Of a stretch of DNA of 64,000 bases, positions 35,100 through 43,927 are shown piece after piece. Positions within the stretch are counted from its first letter, which is position 1. Each line of letters opens with the position of its first letter. Below the pieces are notes generated by a model. It was not told where the DNA came from and made no database searches. It worked only from the letters and a program-made list of their open reading frames with translations. The stretch comes from an uncultured Paracoccaceae bacterium (GTDB taxonomy: Bacteria > Pseudomonadota > Alphaproteobacteria > Rhodobacterales > Rhodobacteraceae), in assembly GCA_947500005.1 (NCBI GenBank), contig CANMQJ010000018.1, positions 62,001 through 126,000 of the forward strand, written 5' to 3'. The translations under genes and the position numbers were made by a program.

Positions 35100-35707
35100 T
35101 CCGGCTCGACAAGTCGGATGGGCTCTGGACCGTCACCATCGACCGCCCGGACAAGGCCAACTCGCTGACCGGCGCGATGCTCACCGAACTCTCCGAGATC
35201 GCCGAACGCGCGCAGGGCGAGGCGCGCGCCCTGATCCTGACCGGCACCGGCAAGGTGTTCAGCGCCGGCGCCGACCTTGACGAGGCGCGCGCGGGTCTCG
35301 CCACCTCGCCGCTCTGGGAACGGCTCTCGGGCGCCATCGCGGCGCTGCCCTGCCTGACCGTCGTCGCGATGAACGGCACGCTGGCGGGCGGGGCGAACGG
35401 CATGGCCCTGGCCTGCGATCTGCGCATCGCCGTCCCCTCGGCCAAGGTCTTCTACCCGGTGATGAAGCTGGGCTTCCTGCCGCAGCCGTCCGACCCGAAG
35501 CGCATGGCGGCCCTCATCGGTCCCGCCCGCACCCGGCTGATCCTGATGGCGGGCGCGAAGATCACCGCGCAAGAGGCGCTGACCTTCGGCCTGATCGACC
35601 GGATCGTCGAGCCGGAACAATTGATGGAGGAGGCGCGCACCCTCGTGGCCGACAGCCTCGCCGCCGACCCCGATACCGCCCGCGCCATCGGCGCGCTCTG
35701 CCCCTGA
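35096..35707 (+). CDS. Crotonase-fold (enoyl-CoA hydratase/isomerase) protein lacking catalytic glutamates
   Basis: A 203-residue crotonase-superfamily protein, short of the usual ~260. The oxyanion-hole segments are recognisable (FSAGADLDEARAG and AMNGTLAGGANGMALACD). At the two positions that are catalytic glutamates in hydratases, this protein has Gly (in GGANGM) and Val (in FYPVMKLG) by my hand alignment to the rat enzyme. It may be an isomerase, hydrolase or decarboxylase relative rather than a hydratase. It overlaps the SDR gene by four bases. Confidence 0.8.
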   Translation: MIRLDKSDGLWTVTIDRPDKANSLTGAMLTELSEIAERAQGEARALILTGTGKVFSAGADLDEARAGLATSPLWERLSGAIAALPCLTVVAMNGTLAGGANGMALACDLRIAVPSAKVFYPVMKLGFLPQPSDPKRMAALIGPARTRLILMAGAKITAQEALTFGLIDRIVEPEQLMEEARTLVADSLAADPDTARAIGALCP

Positions 35708-35714
35708 GCGCGGC

Positions 35715-36506
35715 ATGAGGGTCGAAACCGTCACCGACGTCATGGACCCCGCCCGCGCCGCCGCCCTTCAGGCGGCGCTGGGCCAGGGGCGCGGCATCGC
35801 CGCCGGATCGCCCCTGCCGCCCTTCTTCCACCAGCTTCATTTCTGGTCCCCCGTCGCGCCGGACGCGCTGGGCCGCGACGGCCACCCGCGCGTGGGCGGT
35901 GGCCTCATCCCCGACATGGGCCTGCCGCGCCGCATGTGGGCGGGCGGTCGGCTGCGATTCGAGACGCCGCTGATCGCCGGACAACTGGCCGAGAAACGCT
36001 CCACCGTCGAAAGCGCCACGCGCAAGCAGGGCCGCTCCGGCCCGCTCGCCTTCGTCACCCTGCGCCACGAGATCCGGCAGGAAGGCAGACTGTGCCTCAC
36101 CGAATGGCAGGACCTCGTCTATCGCGAGGATCCCGACCCCGAAGCCCCGCCACCCGCGCCGCCGCAGGCCCGGACAGACGAAAGCACCAGCCGCCCGCAA
36201 AACTTCGACTCCACGTTGCTCTTCCGCTACTCGGCGCTCACCTTCAACGGCCACCGCATCCACTACGATCTCGACTATGCCCGCGATGTCGAAGGCTATG
36301 CCGGACTGGTGGTCCACGGCCCCCTTCTGGCGCAGCTCCTCATGCTGATGGCCGAGGCAGAGATCGGCCCGCTCACCGCGTTTTCCTTCCGCGCCACCGC
36401 GCCGCTCATGCATACCGAGCGCGCCACGCTCTGCCGCGACGGGTCCGATCTCTGGGTGCGCGGCTCCGACGGGCGGCAATGCATGACGGCCCGCGCCGAA
36501 ACCTGA
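35715..36506 (+). CDS. FAS1-like/MaoC-type acyl-CoA dehydratase (mesaconyl- or itaconyl-CoA hydratase-like)
   Basis: A 263-residue hot-dog-fold protein with two halves. The first (about 20-130) has FFHQLHFWSPVAPDALGRDGHP and PRRMWAGGRLRFETPL, as in mesaconyl-C4-CoA and HTD2-like hydratases. The second carries the conserved TFNGHRIHYDLDYARDVEGYAGLVVHGPLLAQLL, with the dehydratase His/Asp in the HRIHYD block. It starts seven bases after the crotonase gene and completes a three-gene cluster. The substrate is unresolved. Confidence 0.8.
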   Translation: MRVETVTDVMDPARAAALQAALGQGRGIAAGSPLPPFFHQLHFWSPVAPDALGRDGHPRVGGGLIPDMGLPRRMWAGGRLRFETPLIAGQLAEKRSTVESATRKQGRSGPLAFVTLRHEIRQEGRLCLTEWQDLVYREDPDPEAPPPAPPQARTDESTSRPQNFDSTLLFRYSALTFNGHRIHYDLDYARDVEGYAGLVVHGPLLAQLLMLMAEAEIGPLTAFSFRATAPLMHTERATLCRDGSDLWVRGSDGRQCMTARAET

Positions 36507-36510
36507 CCGG

Positions 36511-37542
36511 TCAGAGAGACGCGTCGGGGCGGAACCCCTCGGGGATCGCGTCGCGCCCCTCCAGCAGCAGGTCGGCCATGACCTCCGCCACCTTCGGCGC
36601 CATGCCAAAGCCTATCTTGAACCCGCCATTGGCGATGAACTGCCCCTCATGCAGCGGATGCGCCCCCAGCATCGGCGCCCGGCTGCGGCTGCGCGGGCGG
36701 ACACCGGCCCATCGCTCGATCACCTCCGCCCCGTGCAGCACCGGCATGGCGGCAACCGCACGGTCGATCACCGCGTCCAGCTGCGCGTCGGTGCTGACCG
36801 GATCGTTGAAGTCACGCTCCGAGGTCGATCCCACGGCCACCGTCCCATCGGCATGGGGCACGATATGCACCGCCTCGGCAAAGACCTGCGGCACCTCCCC
36901 GGCATCGAAGCGCAGCAGCGCCGCCTGGCCCTTCACCCCGGTCCCCACGACACGCGCGCGACCCGCGTTCAGTGCCTCCAGTCCCGCCACGCCCGTGGCG
37001 TGAACGACGCGCCCCGCATCCTCCGCAGCTTCCACGATCTCGGCCCCGATCGCCCGCAGCGCCGCGACCAGCGCGGCACAGGCGCGGCGCGGATGCATCC
37101 GCGCGCTCAGCGTGTCGTGAATGACGAAGCCACTCGGGCTGACCGGACAGAACGGCCCCGCCTCGGCCTCGGGGATCACGCGCCATGCGGCTTCCCCGCG
37201 CCACAGCTCCCGCGCCGTTTCCGCCCGCTGCCGTGCCAGCGCCAGCCCCGCGTCCGCGACCGGCTGCACCCGGCCCAGCCGCGCGTACCCCGCCGAGACG
37301 CCGCCCGCCGTCTCGACCTCCCGCCAGAACCGCTCGGCCATCAGCAGGCTGTCCAGCTGGAACGCCTTCTTCTCGTTCCAGTTCTCCGGCACATGCGGCG
37401 CCAGCGCGCCGACCAGCCCGCCCGAGGACCCCGCGCCGGGACCATGCGGATCGACCACCCGCACCCGTGCGCCGCGCCGGGTGCAGGTCCAGGCGATGGA
37501 CAGTCCGAAGATGCCCGCGCCGCGCACCGTCACATCGACCAT
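36511..37542 (-). CDS. FAD-dependent oxidoreductase, MnmC oxidase-domain-like
   Basis: A 343-residue DAO-family flavoprotein. The dinucleotide motif VRGAGIFGLSIAWTCTRRG is at about residues 6-24, and AGSSGGLVGALAPHVPENW near 45-63 is the flavin-contact loop. The C-terminal FIANGGFKIGFGMAPKVAE closes the FAD domain. It is divergent, by 52 bases, from mnmD. In E. coli these two activities are fused in MnmC, so this is probably the tRNA cmnm5U34 oxidase half; glycine or D-amino-acid oxidase is the alternative. The ATG at 37542 was chosen because it directly precedes the Rossmann strand. Confidence 0.75.
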   Translation of the reverse strand: MVDVTVRGAGIFGLSIAWTCTRRGARVRVVDPHGPGAGSSGGLVGALAPHVPENWNEKKAFQLDSLLMAERFWREVETAGGVSAGYARLGRVQPVADAGLALARQRAETARELWRGEAAWRVIPEAEAGPFCPVSPSGFVIHDTLSARMHPRRACAALVAALRAIGAEIVEAAEDAGRVVHATGVAGLEALNAGRARVVGTGVKGQAALLRFDAGEVPQVFAEAVHIVPHADGTVAVGSTSERDFNDPVSTDAQLDAVIDRAVAAMPVLHGAEVIERWAGVRPRSRSRAPMLGAHPLHEGQFIANGGFKIGFGMAPKVAEVMADLLLEGRDAIPEGFRPDASL

Positions 37543-37594
37543 TGCCAAACCTCTCGCCCTTCGCCAGTGTCGCGCCGCAATAACGGATAACCCC

Positions 37595-38260
37595 ATGCAA
37601 GACCAGCGCGCCACGCTCAGCTGGACCGAGGACCAGGTCCCCGTGTCCGACCGGTTCGACGATCCCTATTTCTCGCTTCAGAACGGGTTGGAGGAGACGC
37701 GCCACGTCTTTCTCGACGGCAACGACCTGCCCGCCCGCTTCGCGCCCGGCTTCCACATCGCCGAGCTGGGATTCGGCACCGGTCTGAACCTGCTCACCGC
37801 CTGGACGGCATGGGAGGAGGCTGGCCAGACCGGCCCCCTGCGCTTCACCAGTTTCGAGGCCTTCCCGATGGCCCCTGCCGACATGGCGCGCGCGCTCGCG
37901 GCCTTCCCCGAACTCGCCGGCAGGGCAGACCGCTTTCTCGCCGCCTGGGATGACAGGTGCGCCAGCCTGCCGACGCTCGAGGCCGAGATGATCCGCGGCG
38001 ACGCACGCGACCGCCTGCCGGGATGGCAGGGCGCGGCGGATGCCTGGTTCCTCGACGGCTTTTCGCCCGCCAAGAACCCCGAGCTCTGGGGACCCGACCT
38101 GATGGCCCAGGTCGCCCGCCACACCCGGCCCGGCGGGACGGCGGCCACCTATACCGCCGCGGGCTTCGTCCGCCGCGGGCTCGAGGCCGCGGGCCTCGCC
38201 GTCACCCGCACGCCCGGTTACGGCCGCAAGCGCCACATGACCCGCGCGGTCAAGCCATGA
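37595..38260 (+). CDS. mnmD: tRNA (5-methylaminomethyl-2-thiouridine34)-methyltransferase MnmD
   Basis: A 221-residue SAM-dependent methyltransferase for the wobble uridine. The family opening (WTEDQVPVSDRFDDPYFS and LEETRHVFLDGNDLP), the SAM site IAELGFGTGLNLLTAW near residues 57-72 and the strongly diagnostic DAWFLDGFSPAKNPELW are all present. The bifunctional E. coli MnmC carries a C-terminal oxidase that is absent here. Its stop overlaps the DMT exporter gene start (ATGA). Confidence 0.92.
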   Translation: MQDQRATLSWTEDQVPVSDRFDDPYFSLQNGLEETRHVFLDGNDLPARFAPGFHIAELGFGTGLNLLTAWTAWEEAGQTGPLRFTSFEAFPMAPADMARALAAFPELAGRADRFLAAWDDRCASLPTLEAEMIRGDARDRLPGWQGAADAWFLDGFSPAKNPELWGPDLMAQVARHTRPGGTAATYTAAGFVRRGLEAAGLAVTRTPGYGRKRHMTRAVKP

Positions 38261-39126
38261 GCCAGCAGAACAACATCCCCGCCGGCATCGCGCTGATGAT
38301 CGGTGCCACCGTGGTCTTCGCGCTTCAGGACGGCATCTCGCGCCACCTTGCAGGCACCTACAACACCTACATGGTGGTGATGATCCGCTACTGGTTCTTT
38401 TCCGCCTTCGTGATCGCGCTGGCCGCCCGCGCCCCGGGCGGCATCCGTGCCGCCGCCCGAACGCAGCAGCCGGGCCTGCAGATATTTCGCGGCGTGCTTC
38501 TGGTGGCCGAGATCTGCGTCGCGGTCTACGGCTTCACCGTTCTGGGCCTGATCGAAAGCCTTGCCGTCTTCATCTGCTACCCGCTCATCGTCGCCGCCCT
38601 CAGCGGCCCGGTGCTGGGCGAGAGTGTCGGCTGGCGGCGCTGGGCGGCCATCGGCGTGGGCTGTGCGGGCGTGCTGATCATCCTGCAACCCGGCATGGGC
38701 GTCTTCGACCCGCTGGCGGTGATCCCGCTGATCTCGGCGGCGATGTTCGCGCTCTACGCGCTGCTCACCCGCTATGCCGCGCGCCAGGACACCACCGCCA
38801 CCTCCTTCTTCTGGACCGGGGTGGCGGGCGCGGTGACCATGACGGCGGTCGGCATGTGGTTCTGGGAGCCGATGGCGCGCGCCGACTGGGTCTGGATGGC
38901 CGCGCTCTGCGTCACCGGGGCCAGCGGCCACTGGCTGCTCATCAAGTGCTACGAGATGGCCGAGGCCAGCGCGGTGCAGCCCTTCGCCTATTTCCACCTG
39001 ATGTGGACGGCGATCCTGGGCATCTCGATCTTCGGCGAGAATCTCCGCCCCGAGGTGGTCGCCGGCGCCACGCTGATCGTGGCGGCCGGCCTCTTCACCC
39101 TATGGCGCGAACGCGTTCAGCGTTGA
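38257..39126 (+). CDS. EamA/DMT-family exporter
   Basis: A 289-residue inner-membrane protein with about ten hydrophobic segments in two EamA repeats (ALMIGATVVFALQDGISR and MFALYALLTRYA start the halves). The ligand is unknown; family members move amino acids, nucleosides or other metabolites. It is coupled to mnmD by ATGA and its 3' end overlaps the convergent slt gene by 27 bases. Confidence 0.85.
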   Translation: MSQQNNIPAGIALMIGATVVFALQDGISRHLAGTYNTYMVVMIRYWFFSAFVIALAARAPGGIRAAARTQQPGLQIFRGVLLVAEICVAVYGFTVLGLIESLAVFICYPLIVAALSGPVLGESVGWRRWAAIGVGCAGVLIILQPGMGVFDPLAVIPLISAAMFALYALLTRYAARQDTTATSFFWTGVAGAVTMTAVGMWFWEPMARADWVWMAALCVTGASGHWLLIKCYEMAEASAVQPFAYFHLMWTAILGISIFGENLRPEVVAGATLIVAAGLFTLWRERVQR

Positions 39127-41067
39127 ACCGCGCAGCTCTTCCGAGAACGGCACCGGCAACGGCTCCTTGCCCAGCCGCGCGCGATAGACGGGCAGGCTCT
39201 CGGTCACCCGCATGACATAGTTGCGCGTCTCCGAGAACGGGATCAGTTCGATCCAGTCGATCATGTCGATCTCGCCGGTGCGCGGATCGCCGAACCGGTT
39301 CATCCAGGACAGCGGCCGCCGCGGCCCGGCGTTGTATCCGGCCGACATCATCACCACGTTGCCGTCCAGGTCGCCCGCCAGCTGCGCCAGGTAATTCGCG
39401 CCCAGCTTGGCGTTGTACTCCCATTCCGCGGTCAGCCGGTCGGTCTGGTGCCCGCCCAGGATGCCCAGCTCCTGCGCCACCAGCCGCGCCGTGGCCGGCA
39501 TCACCTGCATCAGCCCGCGCGCGCCCGCGCCACTGACCACGACCGGGTCGAACTCGGACTCGCGCCGCGCGATGGCCAGCGTCATCTCCTCGGCCATCGG
39601 TAATTCCATCTCGGCCACCGGATGGACCGGGTAATAGGCCGCCGGGATCACCACCCCGTCCTGCGCCGCGCGCTTGGCCACCATCACGCCCAGATGCGCG
39701 TCGCCCAGCTCCAGCACCGCGTCGCCCAGCTGCATCGCCTGTTCCTTGTCCAGGCTCTCGACCAGGTGGGTCAGGAACCGCTCGGCCAGGTGATCCTCGC
39801 CCAGTTCCAGCAGCATCCGGCCAGCTTCGAACACGCTCGACCGGGTAAACTCCGCCTCGCGCCAGGGTGGGTTGGCGGGCGGATTGGCCAGCGTCTCGTC
39901 AAAGGGCCGCCCGATCCGTTCCGCCGCCAGCAGGCCATAGAACGAGGTCTGGTTCTCCGCCCCCAGCGCATAGGCGGCATGCGCCTTCTCGGCATCGCCC
40001 GCCTCGGCATAGGCGCGACCCATCCAGTACCCCGCGCGCCCCATCGAGATCGGGCTTTCGACCGAGGCCGCGAAACGCTCGAAATGCTGCGCCGCGGTCT
40101 GCGGGTCGTTCAGCATCCGCAGCGCGATGAAGCCCGACAACCACTCCAGGTCGGAATAGTCATAGCCGTTATCGGGCGTCATGTAATGGCGCGAGGCCAC
40201 GGCATAGGCACGCTGCGCGTTGCCCTCGCGCAGCGTCAGCCGCGCCAGCCTGCGCCGCGCATCGCCCCAATAGGACGGCTCGCCCAGGCTCTCGGCGCTG
40301 ACCGAGCGTTCCAGCATCAGGTCGATCGCGCTCTCATCGTATTCCTTGCGGTCGCGCCAGACGAACCGGGCAAAGGCCAGGCCGGGCGCGTCCAGCAACT
40401 CCTCCGGCACGGACTCGATCCTTGCATCGACGCCCGGCACCATCTCGTGCAGGGCAATGCGCGCCTCGGCCAGTTTCTGCTGGCCCTCGTCAACCAGCGG
40501 CAGCATCCGCCGCGCGCTGACGATGTGACCTTCCCACAGCAGCCGGTCCAGCCGCGCCACATGATGCGGCTTCAGCAGATCACCGAAATTCTCCAGGAAA
40601 CTCGCCTGCAACCCGTCGCCCATGGCCAGCGTCCGCCACGCCTTGACGATCTCGGCCTCGGCATCGCCATGCAGCCCCTGGGCCATCAGCGCCGCGGCAT
40701 AATTCAGCGCGCCCTCGGCGGTCTCGGGCGGGTGGCCCTCATAGAATTCCAGAACCCGCTCCGACGCTGCATTGGTAAAGGCCACCTCGCTTTTCAGGCG
40801 CAGCCAGTCCAGGCCCGGCCAGTCCGGCCGCCGTTCGAGAAACACCAGAACATCGCCATCCGTGCCATATCCCTGCCGCAGCCAGTGCCAGACGATCACG
40901 TCCCGGCTGACCGATCCGCGCGCGCCCGATACCTCCAGCGCGGCGTTCCAGTCGCCCGCGTACATCTCGGCAAGACCACGTCGCAGATCCGCCACCGAAT
41001 CTGCCCGCGCCGCGGGCGCAACGATGAAAAGGAAGAGCGCGGCAAGAGCCGCCAAAAAGCGCGTCAT
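39100..41067 (-). CDS. slt: Soluble lytic murein transglycosylase
   Basis: A 655-residue periplasmic enzyme that cleaves peptidoglycan glycan strands. A signal peptide covers about residues 1-23 (LFLFIVAPAARAD). A long superhelical TPR-like region follows (e.g. ESPISMGRAGYWMGRAYAEA). The SLT catalytic domain has ALAIARRESEFDP with the catalytic glutamate, then GARGLMQVMPATA and YNAGP. The ATG at 41067 begins the signal peptide. It is divergent from dapA. Confidence 0.93.
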   Translation of the reverse strand: MTRFLAALAALFLFIVAPAARADSVADLRRGLAEMYAGDWNAALEVSGARGSVSRDVIVWHWLRQGYGTDGDVLVFLERRPDWPGLDWLRLKSEVAFTNAASERVLEFYEGHPPETAEGALNYAAALMAQGLHGDAEAEIVKAWRTLAMGDGLQASFLENFGDLLKPHHVARLDRLLWEGHIVSARRMLPLVDEGQQKLAEARIALHEMVPGVDARIESVPEELLDAPGLAFARFVWRDRKEYDESAIDLMLERSVSAESLGEPSYWGDARRRLARLTLREGNAQRAYAVASRHYMTPDNGYDYSDLEWLSGFIALRMLNDPQTAAQHFERFAASVESPISMGRAGYWMGRAYAEAGDAEKAHAAYALGAENQTSFYGLLAAERIGRPFDETLANPPANPPWREAEFTRSSVFEAGRMLLELGEDHLAERFLTHLVESLDKEQAMQLGDAVLELGDAHLGVMVAKRAAQDGVVIPAAYYPVHPVAEMELPMAEEMTLAIARRESEFDPVVVSGAGARGLMQVMPATARLVAQELGILGGHQTDRLTAEWEYNAKLGANYLAQLAGDLDGNVVMMSAGYNAGPRRPLSWMNRFGDPRTGEIDMIDWIELIPFSETRNYVMRVTESLPVYRARLGKEPLPVPFSEELRGSTLNAFAP

Positions 41068-41206
41068 CACTTGCAATTTCCAACAAACCAAGGCTAGTGC
41101 CCCTGACATAATTCCCGCGTCCACCGGATCAACCATACCCGGAGGCGCAGTTGTCCGACCTCGGCGGCAGTATAGCCGCCAAACCGAAAATCTGGGAGCG
41201 TTTTCC

Positions 41207-42082
41207 ATGTTCAAAGGCTCGATGCCGGCCCTGGTCACACCTTTTCGCAACGGTGAGCTGGATCTGGACACGCTTAAACAGTTGATCGAGTGGCACATCG
41301 CCGAAGGCTCCACCGGGATCGTCCCGGTTGGCACCACCGGCGAAAGCCCGACGCTGACCCATGAGGAACATGAAATCGTCGTGGCCGAGACGGTCAAGGC
41401 CGTGGCGGGCCGCGTTCCGGTGATCGCGGGCGCCGGGTCGAACGCGACCTTCGAGGCGATTCGCTTCGTGCAGTTCGCCGAGCGGGTGGGCGCCGATGCC
41501 GCGCTTGTGGTCACGCCCTATTACAACAAGCCGACACAGCGCGGGATGATCGCGCATTTCACCGCCCTGCACGACTGCGCCGAGATCCCGATCATCATCT
41601 ACAACATTCCCGGCCGCTCGGTCGTGGACATGACCCCCGCCACGATGGGCGAGCTTGCGAAACTGCCGCGCATCATCGGCGTCAAGGATGCCACCGGCCG
41701 TCTGGAGCGCGTCAGCCAGCAGCGCGCGACCTGCGGGCCGGATTTCTGCCAGCTCTCGGGCGAGGACGCGACCGCGCTCGGCTTCAACGCGCATGGCGGG
41801 GTGGGCTGCATCTCGGTCACCGCGAACGTGGCCCCGCGCCTCTGCGCCGAATTCCAGCAGGCGACGCTTGCCGGCGACTATGCCAAGGCGCTCGACTACC
41901 AGGACCGGCTCATGCCCCTGCACGAGGCGATCTTCATCGAGCCGGGACTCGTCGGCGCGAAATACGCGCTGTCGCGCCTGGGTCTTTGCAGCGACGAGGT
42001 CCGCTCGCCGCTCACCGGTCTGGAAGATTCGACCAAGCATGCCATCGACGGCGCGATGCGCCATGCCGGCCTGATTAACTGA
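41207..42082 (+). CDS. dapA: 4-hydroxy-tetrahydrodipicolinate synthase
   Basis: A 291-residue (beta/alpha)8 aldolase that condenses pyruvate with aspartate semialdehyde in lysine and peptidoglycan precursor synthesis. The family motif GTTGESPTLTHEEH is at about residues 43-56, the proton-relay tyrosine in PYYNKPTQRG and the Schiff-base lysine in IIGVKDATGRLER near residue 162. It follows the divergent slt gene; GGGAG lies upstream of the ATG. A 15-base repeat pair lies just after the stop. Confidence 0.96.
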   Translation: MFKGSMPALVTPFRNGELDLDTLKQLIEWHIAEGSTGIVPVGTTGESPTLTHEEHEIVVAETVKAVAGRVPVIAGAGSNATFEAIRFVQFAERVGADAALVVTPYYNKPTQRGMIAHFTALHDCAEIPIIIYNIPGRSVVDMTPATMGELAKLPRIIGVKDATGRLERVSQQRATCGPDFCQLSGEDATALGFNAHGGVGCISVTANVAPRLCAEFQQATLAGDYAKALDYQDRLMPLHEAIFIEPGLVGAKYALSRLGLCSDEVRSPLTGLEDSTKHAIDGAMRHAGLIN

Positions 42083-42110
42083 TCGGCAATATTCGAGGGG
42101 GTACCGCGTT

Positions 42111-42156
42111 GTACAAAACGGTCAACGCCCCCTCGATCTCGGTACAAAACGGTCAA
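42111..42156 (+). repeat. Pair of GTACAAAACGGTCAA repeats, copy set 1
   Basis: Two identical 15-base words at 42111-42125 and 42142-42156, 31 bases apart, lie in the 81-base gap between the convergent dapA and soeC stops. Downstream flanks are also alike (CGCCCCCT and AACGCCCCT). The same words, inverted, occur in soeA at 45792-45838. Confidence 0.9.
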
Positions 42157-42163
42157 AACGCCC

Positions 42164-43048
42164 CTACCGCTTGCCGTAATACAGCCCGACCACATGCTCG
42201 GCCTCGGCAAAGAACAACCAGCGCGACGCCGCGATTCCGCCCAGGTGAGACACCACCGCAAGCCCTGCGAAAGCGTGTTTCAGGGCGATGCTGTCGAGCG
42301 GCAGAACCATCAGCAGGATCGGCAGCGCATATCCCAAGGCGAGGGCTATCCCCCTGATTTTCAAGGCATGTTTTCGCCCGATAACATAGACGAACTCGCG
42401 CAGAAGGTAGTTCGTCCCGGTATGCGGCGGCTCGAAGGAGCGGACCTTCCCATGCCCTAGCCCCGTCGCGCTCGCCATGTCCGTCCCCGACGCGGCAAAG
42501 GCCCCGTCGCCGCGCATCCACCACGCGATCTGCACCCCGCCCGCAAGCGCCAACAGCCACGGCGCCAGGCTTTCCTGCCCCGCCAGCAGCGCGCCGCCCG
42601 CCAGGGAAATCGTCAAGTATAACAACGGGGTAAGCTGCGTGTTCCAGCGCGGCACCGTCTTCATCTGGGTATAGATCATCGAGGTCGTATAGACCGTGAT
42701 CAGCGACAGAACCGCCCCGATCACGCCCAGCACACGCCACTGCGCGTCGAAGAAAACCGCCCCCAGCGCGAACACTCCCATCACGACCAGAGCCGCCACC
42801 GAGAAACAGGCCTCGCGGCTCAACCAGCTCGTCCGCCATTGGGTAAACGCCTTCAAAGCCCGCTCGGGATGGCCCAGATGAAAGGCAGAGGACATCAGCC
42901 CGCCCACCGCCAGCGCATAGGCGATGAAAAAGAAAGTGAAGGCAATCCAGCCACTTACATCTGGAAGGCCCAGCCCCAGAAAAAACAGGAGGCCAAAGCC
43001 CAGACCCGACAGGGTGGTGAATATGATGACGGATGGTGCGGGATGCAT
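42164..43048 (-). CDS. soeC: Sulfite-oxidising enzyme membrane anchor SoeC
   Basis: A 294-residue DmsC/PhsC-type membrane subunit with about eight hydrophobic segments (e.g. FTFFFIAYALAVGGLMSSAF). It should anchor SoeAB to the cytoplasmic face and pass electrons from SoeB to the quinone pool. It begins at the last base of soeB, in the conserved soeA-soeB-soeC order. Membership of the DMSO reductase anchor family is clear; the sulfite role comes from the partner subunit and the xsc context. Confidence 0.85.
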   Translation of the reverse strand: MHPAPSVIIFTTLSGLGFGLLFFLGLGLPDVSGWIAFTFFFIAYALAVGGLMSSAFHLGHPERALKAFTQWRTSWLSREACFSVAALVVMGVFALGAVFFDAQWRVLGVIGAVLSLITVYTTSMIYTQMKTVPRWNTQLTPLLYLTISLAGGALLAGQESLAPWLLALAGGVQIAWWMRGDGAFAASGTDMASATGLGHGKVRSFEPPHTGTNYLLREFVYVIGRKHALKIRGIALALGYALPILLMVLPLDSIALKHAFAGLAVVSHLGGIAASRWLFFAEAEHVVGLYYGKR

Positions 43049-43812
43049 CAGCTCTTGCCTCCGGGCAATGCGTCAAGCGCGCGGTCGAGCCAGCCGAGGA
43101 AGCCGCCCGGCTCCTCTGTCACCGGAGCGAGCAGCGGCGCGAGAATGTCGATCTCCTCCTCCACCGTGTCGCGCGGACGCGGCGGCAGGTACTTGTTCAC
43201 GGGCTTGGTGCCCTGCTCGGGCATCAGGTCCATGCCCCCGCGTTCGGCCACCAGCCGCGATACGTCGCTGTCCGGATCGCCCAGGTCGCCGAAATGCCGC
43301 GCCCCCGCCGGACAGGTCCGCACGCAGGCCGGAACGCGATCGACCTCTGGCAGATTACCGTTATATATCCGGTCGATACAGAGCGTGCACTTCTTCATCA
43401 CCCCCTCGGCCTGGTCCATCTCGCGCGCGCCATAGGGGCAGGCCCAGGCGCACAATCCGCAGCCGATGCAGTCGGACTCATTCACCAGAACGATCCCGTC
43501 CTCGACCCGCTTGTAGCTGGCCCCCGTGGGGCAGACGGTGACGCAGGGCGCGTCCTCGCAATGCAGGCACGACTTGGGGAAATGAACCAGCTGCGCCGCC
43601 CCGGCTTCGGGCTGCACCTCGTAGCTGTGGATGCGGTTGAGGAAGGTGCCCGAGGGATCGGCGCCATAGGGGTTCTGGTCGCTGAGGGGCGCGCCGTAAT
43701 TCTCGGTGTTCCATCCCTTGCAGGAGATCACGCAGGCATGGCAGCCCACGCAGGTATCAAGGTCGATCACGAGACCCAGCTTGCGCTCGGTGGTGGTGGG
43801 CAGATCCGTCAT
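43048..43812 (-). CDS. soeB: Sulfite-oxidising enzyme iron-sulfur subunit SoeB
   Basis: A 254-residue ferredoxin-type subunit with four cysteine clusters for four 4Fe-4S centres: CVGCHACVISC, CLHCEDAPCVTVCP, CIGCGLCAWACP and CTLC with the later CVRTCP. It carries electrons from the molybdenum subunit to SoeC. There is no twin-arginine signal, which fits a cytoplasmic enzyme. It starts 115 bases after soeA, with an intercistronic hairpin between. Confidence 0.88.
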   Translation of the reverse strand: MTDLPTTTERKLGLVIDLDTCVGCHACVISCKGWNTENYGAPLSDQNPYGADPSGTFLNRIHSYEVQPEAGAAQLVHFPKSCLHCEDAPCVTVCPTGASYKRVEDGIVLVNESDCIGCGLCAWACPYGAREMDQAEGVMKKCTLCIDRIYNGNLPEVDRVPACVRTCPAGARHFGDLGDPDSDVSRLVAERGGMDLMPEQGTKPVNKYLPPRPRDTVEEEIDILAPLLAPVTEEPGGFLGWLDRALDALPGGKS

Positions 43813-43846
43813 CGTCCGGCCTCCGTGCTCTTTGGAATAGCGGGGC

Positions 43847-43915
43847 AGGGGGCGCTGCCCCCTCTTGTCCCGTGCCGGGCCAATTCACCCCCGGGATATT
43901 TTCGGCAAGAGGAAG
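43847..43915. repeat. Intercistronic hairpin element between soeA and soeB
   Basis: A perfect AGGGGGC/GCCCCCT stem with a 3-base loop (43847-43863) is followed by CACCCCCGGGATATTTTCGG and then CAAGAGGAAG. From memory, similar GC-hairpin plus CCCGG-ATATTT elements recur between genes in Rhodobacteraceae; I cannot confirm this here. Confidence 0.5.
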
Positions 43916-43927
43916 GGGGCGGCTGGG

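Noticed and set aside
41163..41180. GGCGGC/GCCGCC inverted repeat upstream of dapA as a riboswitch
   Set aside because: It is a short isolated hairpin with no lysine-riboswitch architecture; too little to call.
42111..42156. Repeat pair as a CRISPR fragment
   Set aside because: Only two 15-base units, no further repeats nearby and no cas genes.
42109..42357. An 82-codon plus-strand frame beginning MYKTVN
   Set aside because: It is made by the repeat pair and then runs antisense to soeC; there is no ribosome binding site.
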